DNA from: JAOUJD01 sp963811265
Lineage (GTDB): Bacteria > Pseudomonadota > Gammaproteobacteria > Burkholderiales > Burkholderiaceae_F
Length of the DNA: 64,000 nt
Direction: 5' to 3'
NCBI GenBank assembly: GCA_963811265.1
Contig: CAWEQS010000026.1
Location: 434,001 to 498,000 of the forward strand
Shown here: one piece after another, positions 18,140-26,338 of the stretch
How the letters are laid out: each line of letters opens with the position of its first letter
Position numbering within the stretch: the stretch's first letter is position 1
Program-made: the position numbers and the translations under genes
Notes under the pieces: model-generated
Database searches by the model: none
What the model was told of the DNA's origin: nothing
What the model saw: only the letters and a program-made list of their open reading frames with translations

Positions 18140-19655
18140 ATGGACCTGATCAACAACCTGCTTCTCGGCTTCGGCACGGCGCTGACGCTGTCCAACCTCT
18201 TCTACGCGTTCGTCGGCTGCATGATCGGCACGCTGATCGGCGTGCTGCCCGGCATCGGCCCCGTCGCCACGCTGGCGATGCTGCTGCCGATGACCTACGC
18301 GCTCGAGCCGACGTCCGCGCTGATCATGCTCGCCGGCATCTACTACGGCGCGCAGTACGGCGGCTCGACGACGGCGATCCTGGTCAACCTGCCCGGCGAG
18401 TCCTCGTCGGTGGTGACCTGCCTCGACGGCTACCAGATGGCACGGCGCGGCCGCGCCGGCGCGGCGCTCGCGACGGCCGCCCTCGGCTCGTTCTTCGCCG
18501 GCACCGTCGGCACGCTGGTGCTCGCGGCGCTCGCGCGCTCCGATGGTCGAACTCGCGTTCAAGTTCGGGCCCGCCGAGTACTTCTCGCTGATGGTGCTCG
18601 GCCTGATCGGCGCCGTCGTGCTGGCCTCGGGTTCGCTGATCAAGGCGATCGGGATGATCGTTCTGGGCCTGCTGCTGGGTCTGGTCGGCACCGACGTCAA
18701 CTCGGGCGTGTCGCGCTATGCGTTCGACATCCCCGAACTCGCCGACGGCATCGGGTTCGTCGGCGTCGCGATGGGCGTGTTCGGCTTCGCCGAGATCATC
18801 GCCAACCTCGAAACCGGCGGCGAGAAGCGCCAGGTGTTCACCGACAAGGTCGGCTCGCTGATGCCGACCTGGGCCGAGGTGAAGGCGGCCTCGGGCGCGG
18901 TGCTGCGCGGCACCGGCATCGGCGCGGTGCTCGGCGTGCTGCCCGGCGGCGGCGCGTTGCTCGCCTCCTTCGCGGCGTACACCGTCGAGAAGAAGCTCGG
19001 CGGCAAGAAGGCGAACCCGCCGTTCGGCCAGGGCAACATCCGCGGCGTCGCCGCGCCGGAGTCGGCCAACAACGCCGGCGCGCAGACGTCGTTCATCCCG
19101 ATGCTGACGCTCGGCATCCCGCCGAACGCGGTGATGGCGCTGATGATCGGCGCGATGACGATCCACAACATCCAGCCCGGTCCGCAGGTGATGCAGAGCA
19201 ACCCGACGCTCTTCTGGGGGCTGATCGCGTCGATGTGGATCGGCAACCTGATGCTGGTGATCCTGAACCTGCCGCTGATCGGCATGTGGGTGCAGTTGCT
19301 GAAGGTGCCTTACCGCTTGCTCTATCCGGCGATCCTCGTGTTCTGCGCGATCGGCGTCTACTCGATCAACAACAACGCGTTCGACGTGCTGATGACGGCC
19401 GGCTTCGGGGCGCTGGGTTACCTCTTCTTCAAGCTGCGCTGCGAACCGGCGCCGCTGATCCTCGGCTTCATCCTCGGGCCGATGATGGAAGAGAACCTGC
19501 GCCGCGCCATGCTGCTGTCGCGCGGCGACCCGACGGTGTTCTTCACGCGCCCGCTGTCGCTCGGGCTGCTGATCGCGGCGGCCGCGCTGGTCGTCATCGT
19601 CGCCCTCCCGCAGATCAGCCGCAAGCGCGAAGAGGCGTTCCAGGAAGGCGATTGA
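18140..19655 (+). CDS. tctA: TTT transporter large permease TctA, frameshifted
   Basis: Main permease of the uptake system, normally about 500 residues with 11-12 helices. Hallmarks are GVLPGIGPVATLAMLLP near residue 37, GAQYGGSTTAILVNLPGE, and in the second frame GVLPGGGALLASFAAY and SFIPMLTLGIPPNAVMAL. The frame breaks at 18533-18538: a GCGCGC tract has one extra base, and removing it joins LVLAALA to APMVELAFKFGP. Repaired length is 504 residues, so the lesion looks like a sequencing error. Confidence 0.92.
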
Positions 19656-19770
19656 GTCACTGGGGGTGACGCGCGTCCGCGCGTCGCCCGCGCTGCCCGT
19701 CCCGGCGACGCGCAGTGCGCCCGGCGTACGATTCGCGCAGGTCGTCGCCGTCCATTCGCCAGGAATTCCC

Positions 19771-20733
19771 GTGAAACCGTCCAGAGTCCTCGCCGCGCTC
19801 GCGCTCGCGGTGCTCCCGCGCATCGCGACCGCCCAGTCGTACCCGACCAAGCCGATCCGGCTGGTCGTGCCCTTCCCGCCCGCCGGCGCCACCGACATCC
19901 TGTCGCGCGAGCTCGCGCGCATGCTGTCGGAGCGGCTGAAGCAGCAGGTGATCGTCGACAACAAGCCGGGCGCGGGCGGAGCGCTCGGCAGCGACCTCGT
20001 CGCCAAGAGCGCGCCCGACGGCTACACGATCCAGATGGCGACGAGTTCGACTCACTCGATCGGCCCGAGCCTGAACCCGAAGATTCCGTACAACGCGCAG
20101 ACCGACTTCACGCCGGTCGCGCACGTGGCCAACGCCACCAACGTGCTCGTCGTGTCGCCGAGCGTGAAGGCGAACACGGTGGCCGAACTGATCGCCGAGA
20201 TCAAGGCGAAGCCGGGCCAGTTCAACTTCGGCTCGAGCGGCAACGGCACGATCGTTCACCTCACGGGCGAGCTCTTCAAGTCGATGACGGGCACGTACAT
20301 CGTCCACATCCCGTACCGCGGCACTGCGCTCGTGATCCCGGACATGGTCAGCGGCCAGATCCAGCTGCTGTTCGACAACGTCGCCTCCGCCCTGCCTCAC
20401 ATCCGCGATGGCCGCGTGAAGGCGCTCGGCGTCACTTCGCTGAAGCGCTCGCCGCTGCTGCCGAACGTGCCGACGGTGGCCGACACCGTGCCGGGCTTCG
20501 AGTCCAGCACATGGTTCGGCGTGTTCGGCCCGAAGAACATGCCGGCCGAAGCCACGCAGCGGCTCAACACCGAGATCGGCGCGATCCTCAGGACGCCCGA
20601 GTTCCAGGAGCGGCTGCGCACGCTCGGCTACGACGCGGCCGGCGGCTCGCCCGCGGATTTCGCGAAGGTCGTCGCCAGCGACACGGCAAAGTGGGCGCAG
20701 CTGATCAAGGAACGCAAGATCTCCGGCGAATAG
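19771..20733 (+). CDS. Bug-family periplasmic solute receptor (second copy)
   Basis: Second TTT receptor, 320 residues, with signal peptide (LAALALAVLPRIATAQSY) and IRLVVPFPPAGATDILSREL, VDNKPGAGGALGSDL and SAPDGYTIQMATSS. GTG 19771 is preceded by AGGAA. It shares only family-level features with the first receptor, so the two likely bind different ligands. It lies 115 bases after tctA and 26 before the gamma-glutamyltransferase-family gene, linking the transport and hydrolase genes. Confidence 0.91.
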   Translation: MKPSRVLAALALAVLPRIATAQSYPTKPIRLVVPFPPAGATDILSRELARMLSERLKQQVIVDNKPGAGGALGSDLVAKSAPDGYTIQMATSSTHSIGPSLNPKIPYNAQTDFTPVAHVANATNVLVVSPSVKANTVAELIAEIKAKPGQFNFGSSGNGTIVHLTGELFKSMTGTYIVHIPYRGTALVIPDMVSGQIQLLFDNVASALPHIRDGRVKALGVTSLKRSPLLPNVPTVADTVPGFESSTWFGVFGPKNMPAEATQRLNTEIGAILRTPEFQERLRTLGYDAAGGSPADFAKVVASDTAKWAQLIKERKISGE

Positions 20734-20759
20734 CTCAACGCTTCATCCCGGTTCACGTC

Positions 20760-22394
20760 ATGAGCTTCGACTGGAAGAACCCGTACCCGACCGTCCGCAC
20801 GCCGGTCTTCGCCCGCAACGTCGTCGCGACGTCGCAGCCGCTCGCCTCGCAGGCCGGACTGCACATCCTGCAGCGCGGCGGCAACGCGGTGGACGCGGCG
20901 ATCGCGACCGCCGCCGTGCTGACGCTGACGGAGCCGTGCAGCAACGGGCTGGGTTCCGACAACTTCGCGATCCTGTGGGATCCGGCCACGCAGCAACTCC
21001 ACGGCCTGAACTCGAGCGGCGTCGCGCCGGCGGCGTGGACGCTCGAGCACTTCCGCCGCAAGTACGGCGACGACCCGGCGAAGCGGCCGTCGCGCGGCTG
21101 GGATGCCGTGACGGTGCCCGGTGCCGTCGCCGGCTGGTCGGCCCTGCACCGGCGATTCGGCAAGCTGCCCTTCGGCGAAGTCCTCGCCCCGGCGCGTCAC
21201 TACGCAGAGCACGGCTTCGCCGTGTCGACGATCGTGCAGGAGAAGTGGTCGCTCGCCGCTCCGATCCTGAAGGACTTTCCGGGCTGGGCCGAGCACTTCC
21301 TGCCGCGCGGCCGCGCACCTCGCGTCGGCGAGCACTTCACGCTGGCGGGCGCCGCGCACACGTTGCAGCTCATCGCCGACAGCGGCGGCGAGGCGTTCTA
21401 CAAGGGCGAGATCGCCGACGCCATCGCGCGTTACGCGCAGGCCACCGGCGGCGCGCTGACCGCGGCGGACCTCGCGAACTACTGGGACTGGGTGCAGGCC
21501 AACGGCTGGGTCGGCACGATCAGCACGGAATTCCACGGCCACCAGTTGCACGAGATCCCGCCGAACGGCCAGGGCATCGCGGCGCTGATCTGCCTCGGCA
21601 TCCTGCGCCACACCGACATCGCGTCGCACGCGCTCGACTCGGCCGACTGGCAGCACGTCGCGATCGAAGCGATGAAGCTCGCGTTCGCCGACGTCTACCG
21701 GTACGTCGGCGACCCGCGGTCGATGACGGTCACGTCCGCGGAGATGCTCGACGACGCCTATCTCGCCGAACGCGCGAAGCGCATCGACATGAAGCGCGCG
21801 CAGGCGATGGCGGCCGGCACGCCGCCGCGCGGCGGCACGGTCTACCTCACCGCCGCGGACGCCAGCGGCATGATGGTGTCGTTCATCCAGAGCAACTACA
21901 TGGGCTTCGGCTCGGGCATCGTGGTGCCGGGCTACGGCATTTCCCTGCAGAACCGCGGGGCCGGCTTCTCGTTGGATCCGGCGAGCCCCAACTGCGTGGC
22001 GCCGGGCAAGCGGCCGTTCCAGACCATCATTCCCGCGTTCCTGATGAAGGACGGCCTGCCGCAGATGAGCTTCGGCGTCATGGGCGGCAACATGCAGCCG
22101 CAGGGCCACGTGCAGACCCTGCTGCGCATGCTGCTGAAGCAGCAGCAGCCGCAGGCTGCGTGCGACGCGCCGCGCTGGCGCGTCATGCACGGGCTGGACA
22201 TCGAGATCGAGAGCGCGATGGGACAGGCAGTGGCCGCCGAGCTCACCGCGCGCGGGCACCGGATCACGCAGTCGAAGGACACCTACATGGACTTCGGTTC
22301 GGGCCAGTTCATCTGGCGCCTCGGCGACCCGGCGATCGACGGCTACGTCGCGGCGAGCGACTCGCGGCGCGACGGGCTGGCGGCGGGGTTCTAG
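20760..22394 (+). CDS. Gamma-glutamyltransferase family protein
   Basis: Ntn-hydrolase of the gamma-glutamyltranspeptidase family, 544 residues. N-terminal part: ASQAGLHILQRGGNAVDAAI and ATAAVLTLTEPCSNGLGSD. The precursor is expected to cut itself before the Thr in RGGTVYLTAADASG (about residue 359), giving a small subunit with SNYMGFGSGIVVPG and GGNMQPQGHVQ. No signal peptide is evident, unlike periplasmic GGT, so a cytoplasmic amidohydrolase or cephalosporin-acylase-like activity is possible. It closes the TTT operon, suggesting the transported solute is a gamma-glutamyl or amide compound (inference). Confidence 0.85.
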   Translation: MSFDWKNPYPTVRTPVFARNVVATSQPLASQAGLHILQRGGNAVDAAIATAAVLTLTEPCSNGLGSDNFAILWDPATQQLHGLNSSGVAPAAWTLEHFRRKYGDDPAKRPSRGWDAVTVPGAVAGWSALHRRFGKLPFGEVLAPARHYAEHGFAVSTIVQEKWSLAAPILKDFPGWAEHFLPRGRAPRVGEHFTLAGAAHTLQLIADSGGEAFYKGEIADAIARYAQATGGALTAADLANYWDWVQANGWVGTISTEFHGHQLHEIPPNGQGIAALICLGILRHTDIASHALDSADWQHVAIEAMKLAFADVYRYVGDPRSMTVTSAEMLDDAYLAERAKRIDMKRAQAMAAGTPPRGGTVYLTAADASGMMVSFIQSNYMGFGSGIVVPGYGISLQNRGAGFSLDPASPNCVAPGKRPFQTIIPAFLMKDGLPQMSFGVMGGNMQPQGHVQTLLRMLLKQQQPQAACDAPRWRVMHGLDIEIESAMGQAVAAELTARGHRITQSKDTYMDFGSGQFIWRLGDPAIDGYVAASDSRRDGLAAGF

Positions 22395-22690
22395 CGACGG
22401 AGTTTCGGACGGGAGGCGTCCCCTCCTGCGCCTGGTCGGCCGTCGGCGTACCTCGACTTCGCGGACGTCGCGGCGGGCGTCATTCGGCCAGTCGCGTTCT
22501 CTGCGGGCACGCAGCTTTCGGGCTGGCGGTGGCAGGAACTCGTGCGTCGTGCCTTCCGGCCCTTCGCTTCCCGGCCCGCCACCCTAGCGCACCTGGCACG
22601 CCCGCCGCCTGACGCCCGCTGCGCGAGGCACACCGCCGTCCGCCCAGGCGCCTCACGTATGCGGATAGAACGAAAGCGAACACGTCGTTT
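22395..22690 (+). repeat. Interspersed repeat, copy A
   Basis: Non-coding element starting directly after the stop of the gamma-glutamyltransferase gene. It matches 32494-32800 over about 270 bases with runs of near identity, for example CTCCTGCGCCTGGTCGGCCG, GCAGCTTTCGGGCTGGC, GTCGTGCCTTCCGGCC and GCCGCCTGACGCCCGCTGCG. Short reading frames in it code similar peptides only because the DNA is repeated. No transposase or sharp terminal repeats were seen. Confidence 0.8.
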
Positions 22691-22714
22691 GGGTGAATGC
22701 ACGGCGCATCCACA

Positions 22715-22960
22715 CCGTGCGGCGCGCCGGCCGTGGTGCGGGGCACCGCGCGGAGCGCGGCTCTGGCGGCGGGCGTGACCAGTCAACCAAGCGGCGGGCC
22801 GAACACACCATCCGCCGGAAGGCACCCTGCACTCGCACGCACGGGCCTCACTCCGAAAGCTGCACGCCCGCAAGGAACACGCTTTAGCGTAGACGCCCGC
22901 CGCCGAGGCGCGCGGAGTCGCGGTACCCCGCAGCGCGGTCGGCGTGCAGGCGATCGCGCC
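22715..22960 (-). repeat. Interspersed repeat, copy B (inverted, diverged)
   Basis: On the minus strand this segment aligns with copy A. Shared blocks on the plus strand, as the reverse complement of A, are GGCGGCGGGCGTG, GGCGGGCCG, GCCGGAAGGCAC, CCGAAAGCTGC and ACGCCCGCCGC. A and B form a large imperfect inverted repeat centred near 22700 that fills the gap before the ketosynthase gene. B is clearly more diverged than copies A and C. Confidence 0.65.
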
Positions 22961-23056
22961 AGACACGCGAACGGCGCGCCGCCGCGCCGTTTTTGGGACA
23001 ATGCCCGCCGGATGCGCCGCGAAAGGCGCACGAACACCAAGGGACAAGGGGACACG

Positions 23057-24187
23057 ATGACCTACGCCGCCATCACCGGTTGGGGCAAATGCATGCCGCC
23101 GGCCGTGCTGACCAACGCCGACCTCGCGACGTTCCTCGAGACCGACGACGCCTGGATCACCAGCCGCACCGGCATGAAGGAACGGCGCGTGTCGCACGTC
23201 TCGGCGATCGAGATGGCGGCCGTGGCGAGCCAGCGCGCGCTGGCGTGCGCCGGCCTGAAGGCCGAGGACGTGGACCTGATCGTCTACGGCAGTTGCAGCA
23301 ACGACGAGCAGGTGCCCAACAGCGCCTCCGGCGTGCAGGTGCTGATCGGCGCCAGCAACGCGGCGTCGATGGACATCAACACCGCCTGCACCAGCTTCCT
23401 GTACGGCCTGTCGACGGCCACCGCGATGATCCGCACGGGTTCGGTGAAGACGGCGCTCGTCATCGGCGTCGAACTGATCACGCCGTACATGGACTGGAGC
23501 AACCGCAACGTGGCCGTGCTGTTCGGCGACGGCTCGGCGGCCGTCGTGCTGCAGGCGACCGACAAGCAGGAAGGCCTCCTCGGCGAGCAGCTGGGGTGCT
23601 ACGCGGACGCGCGCCATATCCTGCGCGTGCGCGGCATGGGCTGCAGCTACGCCAACCGCGGCGTCCAGCTGGGCGACACGCTCTGGGACTTCGACGGCCA
23701 GGAGATCTTCAAGAAGGCCGTCAAGGGCATGGCGCTGGCCTCCGAGAAAGTGCTCGCGAAGTGCGGCGTCACGCCCGACCAGATCGACCTCGTCGTGCCG
23801 CACCAGGCGAACCTGCGCATCATCGAGTCGGTGGCGAAGCACTCGCACATCCCGATGGAGAAGGTGTTCCTCACCGTGCAGCGCTACGGCAACATGTCCG
23901 CCGCCACCGTGCCTGTCGCGCTGGTCGACGCGCTGGAGGAAGGCCGCATCAAGCCGGGCAGCCTGCTGCTGATGCCCGGCTTCGGCGGGGGCCTGACGCT
24001 GTGCTCGCACCTCGTGAAGTGGGGCGACCGCGTGACGCCGCTCGGCACGAGCGATGCGGAGCTGCCTCCGTGCACCAAGACCGCGCTGGAACTGGTCAAC
24101 GCGATCCGCGCGTCGAAGAGCCAGCACGGCGAGTCCGACGCCGGCCTGACGAACATGAAGTTCGTCGAGGCCCGCGAAGCGACGTAA
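23057..24187 (+). CDS. FabH-like beta-ketoacyl-ACP synthase III
   Basis: Thiolase-fold condensing enzyme of 376 residues. The catalytic triad is in place: Cys near residue 111 in NTACTSFLYGL, His near 249 in VPHQANLRIIE, and Asn in RYGNMSAATVPVAL. FabH proper usually has AACAGF around the Cys, so this TACTSF form and the roughly 45-residue C-terminal extension (after SHLVKWGDRVTP) mark it as a FabH paralogue, not the housekeeping copy. AAGGGG precedes the ATG. It sits alone, not in a fab cluster; it may prime a special fatty acid or condense an acyl-CoA. Confidence 0.85.
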   Translation: MTYAAITGWGKCMPPAVLTNADLATFLETDDAWITSRTGMKERRVSHVSAIEMAAVASQRALACAGLKAEDVDLIVYGSCSNDEQVPNSASGVQVLIGASNAASMDINTACTSFLYGLSTATAMIRTGSVKTALVIGVELITPYMDWSNRNVAVLFGDGSAAVVLQATDKQEGLLGEQLGCYADARHILRVRGMGCSYANRGVQLGDTLWDFDGQEIFKKAVKGMALASEKVLAKCGVTPDQIDLVVPHQANLRIIESVAKHSHIPMEKVFLTVQRYGNMSAATVPVALVDALEEGRIKPGSLLLMPGFGGGLTLCSHLVKWGDRVTPLGTSDAELPPCTKTALELVNAIRASKSQHGESDAGLTNMKFVEAREAT

Positions 24188-24272
24188 AGGCCGGTTCCTG
24201 CCTCGGGCGCTCGGGGCGGCGGGCCGCGGTTCCGCCAGTAGAATCGCGCCCTCAAGTCAACCTGCACGAGCC

Positions 24273-25178
24273 ATGACCAAGACCTACGAACCCGTCGCCC
24301 CGCACACCGTCGCCTTCCTCGGCCTCGGCGTGATGGGCTATCCGATGGCCGGCCACCTCGCGCGCGCCGGCCACCACGTCACCGTCTACAACCGCACCGC
24401 GAAGAAGGCCGACCAGTGGGTCGAGGAGTTCGGCGGCAAGGCCGCGCGCACTCCGCGCGAGGCGGCCGCGGGGGCCCAGATCGTCTTCTCCTGCGTCGGC
24501 AACGACGACGACCTGCGCAGCGTCTATCTCGGCGCGGACGGCGCGTACGCCGGCATGTCGAAGGGCGCGGTCGGGTTCGACAACACGACGGCTTCGGCCA
24601 AGGTGGCGCGCGACCTCGACGCCGAGGCGAAGAAGCTGGGGCTGCACTTCATCGACGCGCCCGTGTCCGGCGGACAGGCGGGTGCCGTCAACGGCCAGCT
24701 GACCGTGATGTGCGGCGGCGAGCCGGCCGTGTTCGAGCGCGCGCAGCCCGTCGCGATGGCCTACGCGAAGGCGGTGACGCTGATCGGCGCCTCGGGCGCG
24801 GGCCAGCTCGCGAAGATGGTCAACCAGATCTGCATCGCCGGCCTGGTGCAGGGCCTGTCCGAAGGCATCCACTTCGGCCAGTCCGCCGGCCTCGACATGA
24901 AGCTGGTGCTGCAGGTGATCGGCAAGGGCGCCGCGCAGAGCTGGCAGATGGACAACCGCGGCAAGACGATGGTCGACGACGAGTTCGACTTCGGGTTCGC
25001 CGTCGACTGGATGCGCAAGGACCTCGGCCTGTGCCTCGACGAAGCCCGCCGCAACGGCGCGCCGCTGCCGGTCGCCGCGCTGGTCGACCAGTTCTATTCG
25101 GAAATCCAGGCGATGGGCGGCAACCGCTGGGACACGTCGTCGCTGGTCCGGCGGCTGCGGCACGCGAAGAAGAAGTAG
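24273..25178 (+). CDS. NAD(P)-dependent beta-hydroxyacid dehydrogenase
   Basis: Member of the 3-hydroxyisobutyrate / tartronate semialdehyde dehydrogenase family, 301 residues. The Rossmann motif FLGLGVMGYPMAGHLARAG is at residues 15-33, the substrate motif DAPVSGGQAGAVNGQL near 130, and the catalytic Lys in GQLAKMVNQ near 180. TAGAAT at 24239-24244 resembles a -10 element upstream of the ATG. The exact hydroxyacid is not determined. Confidence 0.9.
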   Translation: MTKTYEPVAPHTVAFLGLGVMGYPMAGHLARAGHHVTVYNRTAKKADQWVEEFGGKAARTPREAAAGAQIVFSCVGNDDDLRSVYLGADGAYAGMSKGAVGFDNTTASAKVARDLDAEAKKLGLHFIDAPVSGGQAGAVNGQLTVMCGGEPAVFERAQPVAMAYAKAVTLIGASGAGQLAKMVNQICIAGLVQGLSEGIHFGQSAGLDMKLVLQVIGKGAAQSWQMDNRGKTMVDDEFDFGFAVDWMRKDLGLCLDEARRNGAPLPVAALVDQFYSEIQAMGGNRWDTSSLVRRLRHAKKK

Positions 25179-25262
25179 ACGCTCCGCAAGAAGCAGACGC
25201 TCGACCGGCGAATGACCCCGCACGCCGTGCGGGAGCGCGGCTGCCCGTTTATGTAAGGTTGA

Positions 25263-26279
25263 GTGCCCTCGACCGACGAAGCCGCACCCCGGCCAGGAAC
25301 CACCACCGTGCACGCCACCTTCCCGCTGCTGCAAGCCACCGACTTCCCGCCGTTGCGCCGCAAGTCGATCGACACGCTGCAGGTCAATCTCGGATACCGG
25401 TGCAACCAGTCCTGCCTGCACTGCCACGTGAATGCCGGGCCGAACCGCACCGAGCAGATGGACGGCGAAACCGTCGACCTGGTGCTCGAGGTGATGCGCG
25501 CGCGGCGGATCGCGACGCTGGACGTGACCGGCGGCGCGCCCGAACTGAACGAGCACTTCCGGCGGCTCGTCTCGTCGGCGCGCGCGCTCGGCGCCACGGT
25601 GATCGACCGCTGCAACCTGACGATCCTCGAGGAACCCGGCCACGAAGACCTGGCTGACTTCCTCTGCCGCGAGCGCGTGCAGATCGTCGCGTCGCTCCCC
25701 TGCTACGCGCAGGCGAACGTGGACCGCCAGCGCGGCGACGGCGTGTTCGACAAGAGCATCCGGGCGCTGCGACGCCTGAACGCGCTCGGCTACGGCGCCG
25801 ACGGGTCGGAGCTGACGCTCGCCCTCGTCTACAACCCGCAGGGGCCGTCGTTGCCGCCGCCGCAGTTGCAGCTCGAACAGGACTACAAGCGGATGCTGGC
25901 CGGCAACTTCGGCGTGCGCTTCAACCAGCTGCTGACGATCACCAACCAGCCGATCGCGCGCTTCGGAAGCACGCTGATCAGCAAGGGGCAGTTCCGCGAC
26001 TACATGGCGCTGCTGCGCAGCGCGCACCGGCCGGAGAACCTGCCCGGCGTGATGTGCCGCTCGCTCGTATCGGTCGACTGGCAGGGGAACCTGCACGACT
26101 GCGACTTCAACCAGATGCTCGGCATGCCGCTGCGCGCGGACGGACGCCGCGGCGCGACGCTGCACCTGCGCGACCTGCTCGCGCGCGACCTCGCCGACAA
26201 CCCGATCGCCGTCGCCGACCACTGCTATGCGTGCACGGCGGGCCAGGGTTCGTCGTGCGGCGGCGCGCTGGCCGCCTGA
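25263..26279 (+). CDS. arsS: Arsenosugar biosynthesis radical SAM protein ArsS
   Basis: Radical SAM enzyme of the ArsS family, thought to add the 5'-deoxyadenosyl group of SAM to methylated arsenic, giving arsenosugar precursors. The 338-residue protein has the [4Fe-4S] motif CNQSCLHC (CX3CX2C) followed by HVNAGPNRTEQM. It also has DVTGGAPELN and the Cys-rich C-terminal domain (DUF3641) with CRSLVSVDWQGNLHDCDFN and CYACTAGQGSSCGGAL. These features set it apart from other radical SAM families. It heads the cluster 25263-32493. No arsM is visible in the window. Confidence 0.9.
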   Translation: MPSTDEAAPRPGTTTVHATFPLLQATDFPPLRRKSIDTLQVNLGYRCNQSCLHCHVNAGPNRTEQMDGETVDLVLEVMRARRIATLDVTGGAPELNEHFRRLVSSARALGATVIDRCNLTILEEPGHEDLADFLCRERVQIVASLPCYAQANVDRQRGDGVFDKSIRALRRLNALGYGADGSELTLALVYNPQGPSLPPPQLQLEQDYKRMLAGNFGVRFNQLLTITNQPIARFGSTLISKGQFRDYMALLRSAHRPENLPGVMCRSLVSVDWQGNLHDCDFNQMLGMPLRADGRRGATLHLRDLLARDLADNPIAVADHCYACTAGQGSSCGGALAA

Positions 26280-26338
26280 GTGATCGTGGCCCGGAAGGGC
26301 ACCGCGGCGCGCGGCGGCGCGTCCTGCGAGGCATGTGA

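Noticed and set aside
22415..22900. Short frames in the repeats as hypothetical genes (peptides with GRPGAGG or SGRQAAGVPGA)
   Set aside because: Similarity between the peptides is explained by DNA repeat homology, frames are not conserved, and there are no ribosome sites.
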